64,000 bases of DNA from Betaproteobacteria bacterium (GTDB lineage: Bacteria > Pseudomonadota > Gammaproteobacteria > Burkholderiales > Thiobacillaceae). The notes under the pieces are model-generated. The model was not told the origin of the DNA, ran no database searches, and saw only the letters and a program-made list of their open reading frames with translations. Both the position numbers and the translations under genes were made by a program. This document shows, one piece after another, positions 7,648 through 16,491 of the stretch. The first letter of the stretch is position 1. Each line of letters opens with the position of its first letter. The stretch spans positions 1 through 64,000 of the forward strand of contig JACRNB010000005.1 in assembly GCA_016219425.1 (NCBI GenBank), given 5' to 3'.

Positions 7648-10478
7648 CAGAGAAATGCGCGCATGACTTCGGCGATATGCAGGGGACTGCGCTCGCTCAG
7701 GTCGTTGATCTGGTGCCGGCAGGAAAAACCGTTCGATACCACCCAGGCCTCCGCCGGGGCGCCGGCGAGACGGGGCAACAGTTTCTGCGCGGCGACCTGA
7801 CGCGAGAACCCGGCATGCTCCGCCTCGTAACCGAAGGCCCCCGCCATGCCGCAGCAGCCGGCCTCGCTATCTTTCACCACGGCGTCGGGGATGCGCGCCA
7901 ACAGTCGGTGAGTCCAGCGCCCCCCGTCGAGCGTCTTCTGGTGGCAGTGTCCATGCACCATGAATTGAGGACGCGCCCCGTTTGCCGGGGACTTGAGGTC
8001 CAGGCGGCAGCGGCCTGCCGCCAGTTCCTGCTCCAGAAAGTGGTCCAGCATCTTCACCCTGCCCGCTACGCGTCCGGCCATCTCCGGGTCATCCAGCAGG
8101 TCCGGCAGGTCATCGGCCAGGGCGGAGGCGCAACTGGGTTCACACACCAGGATCGGTGCATTGTCCCCACGCCGGTCCAGGCGTTTGAACAATCGAGCGC
8201 CCAGGCGTTTGGCGCGGTCCAGGTCGCCCTGCGAGAGGGCGCTGCGCTGGCTGTCGCCCAGAGTTGCCAGGTCCACCCGAAATCCTGCCGCCTCCAGCAG
8301 TTCGATGGCGGCGCGACCCACTTGGGGCAGGTAGTGCTCCATGTAGGTGTCGTTGAACAACACGATGCGACCGGACTGCCCCGTTCCGCCGGCCTGCCTG
8401 TGTGCGAACCAGCGGCTCAGGCGCTGGGTGGCGAAGGCTGGCAAAGGCCGGTCGGCAGCCAAACCCAGTGTGTGTTGCAGCAGGCGGCGGGCAGGCTGCG
8501 TATGGAGCAGCCAGTTGATGAATGCCGCCTGCGGCCCGGCGGCCAGCCCGGCCAGACGGGACTGCCGCACAAAAAAGCGGCTGCGCAGACTGCGTCCCCG
8601 CCGCTGTTGGTACAGCACCTCCGACTTGAGACGGGCCATGTCCACGCTGTTGGGACACTCGCCCTTGCATCCCTTGCAGGCCAGGCAGAGGTCCATCACC
8701 TGCCGGACCTCCTCGCTGGCCAGCCCCTCTGCACCCAGTTGCCCGCTCAGCGCCAGGCGCAGGGCGTTGGCGCGCGCACGGGTGCTGTGCAACTCGTCGC
8801 GGGTGAGCATATAGGACGGACACATCACCCCGGACAGGGTCTTGCGGCACGAAGCAACCCCCGTGCATTGCTCGGCGGTTTGCAGCATGCCGCCGAACTC
8901 GCGGAAGTGAAAGGCAGTCTGGATGGGTTGTGGCTGATAGCCGGGGCCAAAGCGCAGGTTGGCGTCCACGGGGGGGGTATCGAGAATCTTGCCCGGGTTC
9001 ATTCGCCCTTCGGGATCGAAGAGGCGCTTGATCTCACGGAATCCTTGGTGAATCGCATCTCCAAAGAAGCGCTGGTTGAAGCCGCCGCGCACGATGCCGT
9101 CGCCGTGTTCGCCGCTCCAGGAGCCCTGGTAATGAAGCACTAGCGGAAACACCTCCTCCTGGATCTGCTTCATGCGGGCTACGTCTTCCTCCACATGCAG
9201 GTCGTGCAGAGGGCGAATGTGCATGAGGCCCACACTGGCATGTCCGAATAGGGAGACGGGCTGGTCATGCCGCTGACACACAGCCAGCACCTCGGCTACA
9301 TAGTCGGCCAGATGCTCGGGCGGCACTGCCGCATCTTCAATGTAGGGGACGGGCTTTTTCGGTCCCCGCAAGGTCGTCATCAGGCCCAGTGCACTACTGC
9401 GCAACTGCCAGACGCGCCGGATGTCGTCCGCCGCCGTCATCACCGGGGCGGCGTAGGCATAGGGCTGAAGGGCATCGGCTATGGCGCGGATGCGGCGTTC
9501 AACCTCTGCCAGGTCATCGTCCTGCACCTCAATGACCTGGATGGCGGCAGGCTCGCCTTCCAGTAAGCCGCACACCTCGCGCGTCAGGGGATGCAGCCGG
9601 GCCTGACCCAGGATCACCCCGTCGATCAGTTCCGCGGCGGAGCATCCGCCTTGCACCACCGGTACGGCGGCGCGCAGAGCGGAGTCCAGGGTTGCAAAGT
9701 GCGCCAGGCAGAGCGCGCTATGTCTGGGTAAGGGGGTAAGTTTGAGCCGGGCTTCCAGAATTACGCCCAGGGTGCCCTCGCTGCCACAGATCAATTTGGC
9801 AAGGTTGAAGGGCGCGGCATCCACCAAGGCATCGAGCGCATAGCCGCCGGAACGACGAATGACCTTGGGATAGCGGGCGCGGATATCGTCCGCCAGCGCT
9901 GCCACGGTGGAATGCACCCCCCGATACAAAGCGCCTTCGCTGTCCTCCTGTGCGCATTTGGCTTCGAGTTGGTACGGGTCAAGGGGGCCCAATGTGAGCG
10001 CCTCCCCCGAGGCCAGAGCCAGGTCCAGGCTGATGACATGGTCAATGGTCATGCCGTAACGCACCGAGCGCATCCCCGCCGAGTTGTTGGCGATCATCCC
10101 GCCGATGCAGGCGCGGTCCAGCGTCGCCGGGTCAGGAGCGAAATGCACACCATGAGGCGCCAGGAAGGCATTCAATTCCGCGCACACCACGCCCGGTTCC
10201 ACACGCACCCAACCTTCTTTCAGATTGAGTTCAAGAATGCGGTTCAGGTGGCGCGAGGTATCCAATATCACCGCATGACCAATGGACTGCCCGGTCAGAC
10301 TGGTGCCGCCGCCCCGGGCGAGAATGGGGTGGCCGGCCTGGCGCGCCTTAGCCAGCGCCTGCAGTACGCCATTCCTGTCAACGGGGGCGAATGCCGCCAG
10401 CGGCGCCAATTGATACATGCTGGCGTCGGTGGCAAATGGCCAGGTGCTCAAAGTGGCGTGCAGAGGCAGCGGATGCAA
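7647..10478 (-). CDS. FAD-linked 2-hydroxyacid dehydrogenase fused to Fe-S/CCG domains (GlcD-GlcF type)
   Basis: A 943-residue fusion. The N-terminal half is a VAO-type FAD domain (LARGGGTSLTGQSIG near residue 53, then GGMIANNSAGMRSVRYG near 127). It is followed by an iron-sulfur region with CTGVASC near 538 and CLACKGCKGECP near 596. The C-terminal part has the two CCG-type motifs GHCHQKTL and EAGCCGMAGAFG. The layout matches D-lactate or D-2-hydroxyglutarate dehydrogenases of the YdiJ type, which oxidise a 2-hydroxy acid to a 2-keto acid and pass electrons to the respiratory chain. A sugar acid substrate is possible from context but unproven. Confidence 0.85.
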   Translation of the reverse strand: MHPLPLHATLSTWPFATDASMYQLAPLAAFAPVDRNGVLQALAKARQAGHPILARGGGTSLTGQSIGHAVILDTSRHLNRILELNLKEGWVRVEPGVVCAELNAFLAPHGVHFAPDPATLDRACIGGMIANNSAGMRSVRYGMTIDHVISLDLALASGEALTLGPLDPYQLEAKCAQEDSEGALYRGVHSTVAALADDIRARYPKVIRRSGGYALDALVDAAPFNLAKLICGSEGTLGVILEARLKLTPLPRHSALCLAHFATLDSALRAAVPVVQGGCSAAELIDGVILGQARLHPLTREVCGLLEGEPAAIQVIEVQDDDLAEVERRIRAIADALQPYAYAAPVMTAADDIRRVWQLRSSALGLMTTLRGPKKPVPYIEDAAVPPEHLADYVAEVLAVCQRHDQPVSLFGHASVGLMHIRPLHDLHVEEDVARMKQIQEEVFPLVLHYQGSWSGEHGDGIVRGGFNQRFFGDAIHQGFREIKRLFDPEGRMNPGKILDTPPVDANLRFGPGYQPQPIQTAFHFREFGGMLQTAEQCTGVASCRKTLSGVMCPSYMLTRDELHSTRARANALRLALSGQLGAEGLASEEVRQVMDLCLACKGCKGECPNSVDMARLKSEVLYQQRRGRSLRSRFFVRQSRLAGLAAGPQAAFINWLLHTQPARRLLQHTLGLAADRPLPAFATQRLSRWFAHRQAGGTGQSGRIVLFNDTYMEHYLPQVGRAAIELLEAAGFRVDLATLGDSQRSALSQGDLDRAKRLGARLFKRLDRRGDNAPILVCEPSCASALADDLPDLLDDPEMAGRVAGRVKMLDHFLEQELAAGRCRLDLKSPANGARPQFMVHGHCHQKTLDGGRWTHRLLARIPDAVVKDSEAGCCGMAGAFGYEAEHAGFSRQVAAQKLLPRLAGAPAEAWVVSNGFSCRHQINDLSERSPLHIAEVMRAFL

Positions 10479-10488
10479 TATTCGGCGT

Positions 10489-12306
10489 TCATTCGTGCTC
10501 TACCGTACTGCCGACGGAGCGAAACAGGGTTTCCAATTGCCCCAGCATGTCATCAGGTTTTTTTGCATAGCGATGGCAAAAGGCCCGGCGTGCAGATTGC
10601 ACGGCCTCGCTTTTCCACCAGCCTTCCACATCGTCCCAGATGCGCGCCATCTGCCGCGCGGCGTCTTCCGGTGTTTCATGGAAAACGCCGACTGCCTTTA
10701 ATTGTTCGAAATAGGGTTTCGCGTCCTCGCGCAATTCCCAATGTGCGGGGTTCCAGAAAATGATCGTGGGAAAATCAAGCGTCAATGATTCCAAATACGT
10801 CGTTGCGTTGTAGGTGCTGATGTATATCCGGGTTTTCTGAAGTAGGGCGGACATTGGCTGCCTGCCATCATCCAGTGCGAGTTGGGGGAAGTGCTGACGC
10901 CAGCGTTCCGCTTGCTGATGCCCGTAATCCTGCGAGTAGAGCCGCACCAGAACCCCCGCCCGCAAGGCATCGGGGAGGGCATCAATAAATCGGCGCTGAT
11001 CCTCGAAATAGGCCTGCCACTGGCCCGCAGCGACCGGAACGCTGTACATGTGGTAGCTGTAGCGCGGAAAGGCGTTTTCCACGATGAGAGCCACGCCTCT
11101 GGGGTCCGGCGTGATATACCGGTCAAAATCCTTGAAATTGCCAACGGGCGTCACCTTTTCCTGGCCGGCAGCCTCCCATCCCCAGGTAAGGAACCGGTCG
11201 CTGATGGCGATCTGGTGATCTTCGTTGAAGTTCCACAGCGCCATACCGTAGTTGCCGCCGTGCTGACCAATAAACAGCGAAGACCCGCAGGATTCAACCC
11301 GCGTCGCTGCCCAGGCTTTGAATACCTCATCGGAATTCCAGGAATTACTGTCGAAAATGGCCTTGGGGCGCTTGGGCCATGGCAAGCTTTCCGCGGTGGA
11401 AACAAGCTTCCCATACCCTTCCAGGTAAACGGTGGGAATATGTCTTGGAATCATTATGCCCAGTAGCGCCACGAAGTCATCCGCCGCTACGGGGTGGGGG
11501 GGCATGCCGGATATGGCTAGGTGCCAATTGCGTGCATCAGGATCAACTTTGGCCAATGGCGCAGGGGCAGATCCCCAAAGCTTCGGAACTTGTCCAAGTC
11601 GAAGTTGAAGAAAAATATCTGAGCGCTGGCCAAGGTAGGTGGAAATAAAGAAGTGCTCATCGGGGCGTGAAAAAACCCCCAATACCCGACTGAGCAAAGC
11701 TCCAATTTTTCTTCTTGTGGAAATGGAGGGGGGGGCTGGGCTTAATTCTTCCTGTTTTGTCTGGGCAGGTATCCGCTCAACCGGAATGTCCATCCATTCC
11801 AGAATTTGCCCGCAGATCAATTCGTTCCAATTGTCCCCAGTGAATAAATGTCCCTGGTGCCTCGGATGAGGGTAGGTCCAGTCGGTCATGTCATTCGGAA
11901 CCAGTTCGCCGGGGTTGCGGTCAATGATGCGCGCGCCGGAAATTTCATAACTGTTGATCGCTACCCGCAGCATAAACCAGCGATCAAAAAGCATTTGAAT
12001 AAAATAGCCTAACCAGGGGCCGGCTAAAATGCGCCAATAGCGTAAGGAGTAGTGCATTCCATGCGACTGATTAAGCTGATCTGCAAGTGCGCGCAGCGAA
12101 GACTCATATGCCTTTTGCAGATATAAATAATCCCGACACAGCTTGTCCCGGTCATCCCAATGATAAGGGGCGACCGTCGCGTCAAGCCCAGCCCATTTTG
12201 ACTGTCGGTTAAACAGTCGGCACCACTCGCCCAGAAATAGAACGGGAGCGTCATTCTCTGGCCAGGTTTCTTCTAGCGCCGTCGTAACGAGGGCGCGACT
12301 TACCAC
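10489..12306 (-). CDS. LIC12162-family putative transferase
   Basis: A 605-residue protein that I recognise as the LIC12162 family, from its N-terminus (LVTTALEETWP, then VLFLGEWCRLF) and the later lines EGYGKLVSTAESLPWP and TYNATTYLESLTLDFPTIIFWNP. The family occurs in lipopolysaccharide and other surface glycan loci and is annotated as a putative transferase; its C-terminal part looks like a GT-B-type fold. No activity is established to my knowledge. The GTG start at 12306 overlaps the SDR stop, and the C-terminus lies 10 bases from the dehydrogenase start. It may transfer the unusual acidic sugar made by this operon. Confidence 0.75.
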   Translation of the reverse strand: MVSRALVTTALEETWPENDAPVLFLGEWCRLFNRQSKWAGLDATVAPYHWDDRDKLCRDYLYLQKAYESSLRALADQLNQSHGMHYSLRYWRILAGPWLGYFIQMLFDRWFMLRVAINSYEISGARIIDRNPGELVPNDMTDWTYPHPRHQGHLFTGDNWNELICGQILEWMDIPVERIPAQTKQEELSPAPPSISTRRKIGALLSRVLGVFSRPDEHFFISTYLGQRSDIFLQLRLGQVPKLWGSAPAPLAKVDPDARNWHLAISGMPPHPVAADDFVALLGIMIPRHIPTVYLEGYGKLVSTAESLPWPKRPKAIFDSNSWNSDEVFKAWAATRVESCGSSLFIGQHGGNYGMALWNFNEDHQIAISDRFLTWGWEAAGQEKVTPVGNFKDFDRYITPDPRGVALIVENAFPRYSYHMYSVPVAAGQWQAYFEDQRRFIDALPDALRAGVLVRLYSQDYGHQQAERWRQHFPQLALDDGRQPMSALLQKTRIYISTYNATTYLESLTLDFPTIIFWNPAHWELREDAKPYFEQLKAVGVFHETPEDAARQMARIWDDVEGWWKSEAVQSARRAFCHRYAKKPDDMLGQLETLFRSVGSTVEHE

Positions 12307-13139
12307 GCGCTACGTCCTCCATCCATCACCACGTTCTGCCCATTCATGTAGGCGGAGGCGTCCGAGCACAGGAACAGCACGGCGGCGCGGTATTCATCCC
12401 GGGTCGCCATGCGTCCTTGGGGGATCAGGCTGGTCAGGCGACGTACAAAGGCCTCGCCCTGCCCGTTGAATATCCCGCCGGGCGAGAGCGCATTGCAGCG
12501 CACTCCTTGGTCCGCCCAATAGGTGGACAGATATCGGGTCAGACCGATCAGGCCCGCCTTGATGACGGAGTAGGTCACGGGTTTGACCGGTTGCATGTCC
12601 TCGGGCAGACCCTCCTTGCGATACAGCCGCTGGTCCGGCGCGAAAACCGAAAGATCGGAGGCGATGTTGAGGATGACGCCGCCCTTCCCGTCACGCGCCA
12701 TGGCGGCGCCAAAGACCTGGCTGCACAGGAATGCGCCGGTCAGGCCCACGCCAATCTGCAAATCCCATTGCTCCAGCGGGAAATGTTCCAGGCGGGAAGT
12801 TTCCACCACCCCCTGTTCCCCCTTGACCTTGGGGTCGATCGCCGCATTGTTGACCAGGATGTCGATGCGCATCCCGCGCAAGTGGAGTTCCAGGGCAACT
12901 TGTTGCACCGCCTCGGGCTTGGAGACGTCGAGCAGAAAGACATGGATTCGCTCGCTCCGTCCGGGACCGCCCAAGGATTGCCTGGCCCGTTCCAGCCCGT
13001 CCTGGCTGACATCCGTCAGCACCACTTGCGCGCCGCTTTCCAGCAAGGCCGCGGCATGTTCCATCCCCAGCAGGCCTGCCGCCCCCGTGATCAAGGCGGT
13101 CTTGCCGTGCAGATCAAATTTTTCAAATGCTGATGCCAT
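12300..13139 (-). CDS. Short-chain dehydrogenase/reductase (SDR)
   Basis: A 279-residue classical SDR. The cofactor motif is ITGAAGLLGMEHA near residue 17, NNAAID lies near 97, and the active site is YSVIKAG near 178 with a preceding serine in NIASDLS. An insertion near 155 (YRKEGLPEDMQPVKP) sits between the catalytic Ser and Tyr. ATG at 13139 is preferred over TTG at 13145. The gene is paired with a second SDR immediately upstream and a TIM-barrel isomerase, so it probably oxidises or reduces a sugar intermediate. The exact substrate is unknown. Confidence 0.85.
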   Translation of the reverse strand: MASAFEKFDLHGKTALITGAAGLLGMEHAAALLESGAQVVLTDVSQDGLERARQSLGGPGRSERIHVFLLDVSKPEAVQQVALELHLRGMRIDILVNNAAIDPKVKGEQGVVETSRLEHFPLEQWDLQIGVGLTGAFLCSQVFGAAMARDGKGGVILNIASDLSVFAPDQRLYRKEGLPEDMQPVKPVTYSVIKAGLIGLTRYLSTYWADQGVRCNALSPGGIFNGQGEAFVRRLTSLIPQGRMATRDEYRAAVLFLCSDASAYMNGQNVVMDGGRSAW

Positions 13140-13160
13140 GTTCAAACCTGTAAGAAGTGT

Positions 13161-13922
13161 TCACGAACGTGTCTGTCCGCCGTCCAGGACGTACACGCCG
13201 CCGGTGGCGAATGATGATTTTGACGAGGCCAGCCAAGCCACCCATTCCGCGACCTGGGCCGGGCTCCCGAGCGCGGCCAGCGAGACCTCGCGTTCAAGCA
13301 TCGCCGTCACGGCGGATGGATCCTGCGCCTGCTTCCTGGCCCACACAGAGCCGTCGAACAGGATGTTACCGGGCGCGATTGCGTTGATGCGCACGCCTCG
13401 TTTTCCCAGAGGGCGCGCAATGCCCCGTACATAGGCATTGAGCGCCGCTTTGGCCGCTGAGTAGGTCACTGGAGCGCCTGGCACGACTTCCACGCCGCAG
13501 ATCGACGACACGCAGACGATAGCGCCCCGTGTCTGCGCCAGCGCCTCCGAGGCGGCCTCGACCATGTTGGTGGCGCTCCACAGGTTGAGCGCGAACACGC
13601 GCTGCCATTCGTCGTGGGTCTCCTGCCCTGGCGGTACGGAGGAACCACTGCCCACGTTGCAGATCAGGATATCGAGTCGACCCCAGGCCTGGAGCGCCTG
13701 ATCCACCACGCGCCGGGCGTCGTCCGGGCGGGAGGCGTCCCCCGCGATCCGCAGCACCGGCTCCCCGCCCAAGGCTTCCGCAGCTTGGTCCAGCGCAACG
13801 GCATTGCGCCCATTGATGGCGACCTTGCAGCCCTGGCGCAGAAGCAATTCGGCGATGGCCAGCCCGATCCCTTTGGAGGAACCGGTGACCAGTGCTGTCT
13901 TGCCCGACAGGTCAAGCTGCAT
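13161..13922 (-). CDS. Short-chain dehydrogenase/reductase (SDR), second copy
   Basis: A 253-residue classical SDR with VTGSSKGIGLAIAE near residue 12, CNVGSGSS near 88, catalytic Ser in VSSICG near 137 and YSAAKAALN near 152. It resembles 3-oxoacyl-ACP reductase-like sugar dehydrogenases. It shares the operon with the other SDR but differs in sequence, so the two likely act at different steps, for example successive oxidation and reduction around an epimerisation. It overlaps the TIM-barrel isomerase gene by 11 bases. Confidence 0.85.
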   Translation of the reverse strand: MQLDLSGKTALVTGSSKGIGLAIAELLLRQGCKVAINGRNAVALDQAAEALGGEPVLRIAGDASRPDDARRVVDQALQAWGRLDILICNVGSGSSVPPGQETHDEWQRVFALNLWSATNMVEAASEALAQTRGAIVCVSSICGVEVVPGAPVTYSAAKAALNAYVRGIARPLGKRGVRINAIAPGNILFDGSVWARKQAQDPSAVTAMLEREVSLAALGSPAQVAEWVAWLASSKSSFATGGVYVLDGGQTRS

Positions 13923-14760
13923 GGGCGCGATGCCGGTCTATCCAGCCTTCAATCAACTGCCGGTATTGAGTCAGCGCGCCGGCATGGTCGCCGTCGCCGG
14001 CGCGCGCGGTCTGCATGATGTAGTTGCCCGCGTAGCCGGCCTTCGCCAGCGCCGAAAAGACGGTATCGAAATCGGCGTTCCCCGTCCCCAGTGGCACGGT
14101 CGTACCGCCCAGAAGACGATCCTTGACGTGGACATTGACGATGCGTTCGCCATAGGCCGCGAATTCCTCGGCGGGATCAAAGCCCAATGCGGCGCTGTTG
14201 CCGATGTCGTAATTGATGCCGAACCAATCCGCCGGCAGTCGGGCGATGAACCGCGCCAGTTCAGCCGGGGAATAATCGGACTCGAAGATTACTTCCAGGC
14301 CGTGCTGCGTAAGAAACGGTCGCTGTTCCAGCAGGAAAGAAACCAGGAGGTCTTCCTGTTCGGGGGTATCCAGGCGTCCGTTGTCCACCAATGGCACGAC
14401 CATCATGCGGATACCCGCCTGCGCGCAGGCGCGGCCAATGGCAAGAAAATCACGCTGCAAATCGGCGCACGCCTGGCCATTGGCCTTCCAGAAAGGCGCC
14501 TGCATGAAGCAGTCTCCCGTCAGGGAAGGAATAGCAAAGCCATGTTGCCGGCAGAGGCCGCGAATCTCTTCCTGCCCGGACGGGGTCATCAGGGGGTTCT
14601 CGTAGAGACGCTCCTGATCCAGCGTCCACTCCATGCGGTTCAGGCCGATCTTGGCGGCTGCGGGGAATTCCGCCCTCCAGTCATCCCAGGGGAAGGCCTG
14701 AATGCGTCCGTTGACCAAGGGCGACAAGCGCCCCTGCATGAATCCGATCTTGTACGTCAT
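13912..14760 (-). CDS. Sugar phosphate isomerase/epimerase, xylose isomerase-like TIM barrel
   Basis: A 282-residue AP-endonuclease-2-like TIM barrel: FMQGRLSPLVNGRIQAFP near residue 7, FESDYSPAELARFI near 173, GINYDIGNSAALG near 194 and NVHVKDRL near 221. The acidic and histidine residues of these strands are the expected metal ligands. Proteins of this group isomerise or epimerise sugars or sugar acids. The start at 14760 is fixed by an ATGA overlap with the aminotransferase stop; the longer frame to 14955 is read-through. It is related in fold to the C-terminal domain of the NeuB fusion at 17084-18976. Confidence 0.85.
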   Translation of the reverse strand: MTYKIGFMQGRLSPLVNGRIQAFPWDDWRAEFPAAAKIGLNRMEWTLDQERLYENPLMTPSGQEEIRGLCRQHGFAIPSLTGDCFMQAPFWKANGQACADLQRDFLAIGRACAQAGIRMMVVPLVDNGRLDTPEQEDLLVSFLLEQRPFLTQHGLEVIFESDYSPAELARFIARLPADWFGINYDIGNSAALGFDPAEEFAAYGERIVNVHVKDRLLGGTTVPLGTGNADFDTVFSALAKAGYAGNYIMQTARAGDGDHAGALTQYRQLIEGWIDRHRAHAA

Positions 14761-15734
14761 TTGCTTTTGAACCGGTAAGGGGTGGGGGCGTCGCCGGACG
14801 CGGTGACGGTCCGGGCCGCATCCCAACCCTGGATCTGGCCCACGATGTCGATGCCGGTATTGGCGCTCCATTGCCCGATCAGATGATTGAATCCTGGCCC
14901 GACCATGCCCGCGCCTATGGGATTTCCATTCAGAGAGGTGACCGGAAGCATGCAAAACGGGGTGCCGGTCATGAATGCTTCATCCGCCGTGTAAATGTCA
15001 TACGCCTCGATATTCTTTTCTACCATGGGCATGCCGAGTTGAGGGCACAGTTCATGCATGACGTAATCACGGGAGATGCCGCGCAGTATGTTGCGCCCCT
15101 CCGGGGTGATCACCACGCCGTCCTTGATGATGAAGAAATTGTCCCCGGTGCCTTCGGCCACAAAACCATCCGGGTCGAGCAGCAGGGCCCAGTTGTTGTC
15201 CCCTTCGATCTGGCCCGCTTCGATATTGGCCATCAGGTAATGGATGCGGCTCCGGTTCTTGATCTTGGGGTCCAGCAGATGCCCAGGAATGGCGCGCTGC
15301 GAGGTGATCACCGCGTTGATGCCCTGATCGAACAAAGCGCCCATGGTCGCCACCGTCCAACGCAGGGGAAAGTCGGCAATGATCACGTTCGGACCCTTGT
15401 GCAGCCCCTCAATACCTTGATAGATGCCAAGCAGACCGCGCGAGACGTCGATCATCAGACGATGCTCGTCGTCCTCGGCAAACAGATGGTCATTGGCCTC
15501 CATGGTCTGATAGCAGGCGCGTTCCATCTCTTCCGGCGTCATCTTCAGAGGGATGCGCAGCACCTTGACCCCTGCGTACAGCCGATCAATATGCTCACGC
15601 AATTTGAACTGTTTCTTGTTGAACGAGCGGGTCATCTCAAACACCATGTCGCCGAACATCAGGGCGGAATCGTAAATCGAGATCTTGGCTTCCGTTTCTG
15701 GAACCAGTTGCCCGTTGAAATAAACCGTGCGCAT
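14757..15734 (-). CDS. PLP-dependent class IV aminotransferase
   Basis: A 325-residue fold-type IV aminotransferase related to branched-chain and D-amino-acid aminotransferases. The N-terminus YFNGQLVPETEAKISIYDSA is typical, the lysine for PLP is likely in DPKIKNRSRIHYL near residue 160, and EGTGDNFFIIKDG near 195 and EAFMTGTP near 254 match the cofactor and substrate loops. Class IV aminotransferases in a nucleotide-sugar operon are unusual, since sugar amination is normally done by the DegT/DnrJ (fold type I) family. It may aminate a keto-sugar acid or supply an amino-acid substituent. Confidence 0.85.
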   Translation of the reverse strand: MRTVYFNGQLVPETEAKISIYDSALMFGDMVFEMTRSFNKKQFKLREHIDRLYAGVKVLRIPLKMTPEEMERACYQTMEANDHLFAEDDEHRLMIDVSRGLLGIYQGIEGLHKGPNVIIADFPLRWTVATMGALFDQGINAVITSQRAIPGHLLDPKIKNRSRIHYLMANIEAGQIEGDNNWALLLDPDGFVAEGTGDNFFIIKDGVVITPEGRNILRGISRDYVMHELCPQLGMPMVEKNIEAYDIYTADEAFMTGTPFCMLPVTSLNGNPIGAGMVGPGFNHLIGQWSANTGIDIVGQIQGWDAARTVTASGDAPTPYRFKSK

Positions 15735-15747
15735 ATTTTTCAGCCCA

Positions 15748-16491
15748 TCAAGATTGGAGTTTCAGAAACACTTCGTCGTACCAACGAATCGTGTCGGTAA
15801 TATGAAAATCAGGATTTCTGGGATACAGATATTCATACAACTGCCGCAAGAAATCGTACTGCTCCGGTGTATTTACATCCAGAACCAGATCCGGGCGGCG
15901 GAATGCGGCGGGGCACTTCAAGGTGCTGATCGGACACCACTGTTCATCCACGCTCTTGCCCGTAGCGTAATCGTAAAAGTTCAGGTGGACATGTTCCCTT
16001 TGCCGGGGGTCGTCATGCCGCTCCCTGGCTTCCGCGAGCAGCGAGAAATCAAACATCTCTGCGCCGATGCCATCCGGGTAGCCCGAGTCGGCGATCTGGG
16101 CGAGATTCGAAGAGAAACCGCGTCGCCCCAGCGCGAGATGATGTTCGACGATGCGGTCGATCTCGGAGGGCTCGGGCGTCGCGTTATCCGCCGGCAGCCT
16201 GCCGACGATATCCGCGCCGGACCAAAGCGCCGCCTGATAGTACCGCTCGACCAGATCGTTCTCGGAACCGGCAAAGACCTTCACGCCGTAGCGCTCGCCC
16301 AGTCCTTGCAGCACCCGATCCTTCTCCGTATCGGGAATCGCCAGGACGATGTCATCCAGTTTTGTGCACCGTTTAACCCGTTCCAGGATACGCCCGACCA
16401 AGGGCGCCCCAGCCAGGTCCATCATGGATTTTCCCGGCAGCCGGGACGACCCCATGCGGGCCTGGATGATGAGCACCACTTGCTTTGTCAT
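15748..16491 (-). CDS. SpsF/NeuA-like cytidylyltransferase
   Basis: A 247-residue nucleotidyltransferase with the N-terminal loop VVLIIQARMGSSRLPGKSM near residue 5, VFAGSENDLVERYYQAA near 72 and VGRLPADNA near 91, the pattern of SpsF-type proteins. SpsF-like enzymes are placed with the CMP-sugar synthetases and often accompany NeuB-like synthases. The ATG at 16491 overlaps the SIS stop (ATGA). With the NeuB fusion a few genes upstream it probably activates the resulting ulosonic acid with CTP. The substrate is inferred. Confidence 0.8.
   Translation of the reverse strand: MTKQVVLIIQARMGSSRLPGKSMMDLAGAPLVGRILERVKRCTKLDDIVLAIPDTEKDRVLQGLGERYGVKVFAGSENDLVERYYQAALWSGADIVGRLPADNATPEPSEIDRIVEHHLALGRRGFSSNLAQIADSGYPDGIGAEMFDFSLLAEARERHDDPRQREHVHLNFYDYATGKSVDEQWCPISTLKCPAAFRRPDLVLDVNTPEQYDFLRQLYEYLYPRNPDFHITDTIRWYDEVFLKLQS

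Noticed and set aside
7677-9143. A 488-codon open frame on the plus strand
   Set aside because: It is the shadow of the FAD/Fe-S dehydrogenase gene on the minus strand.
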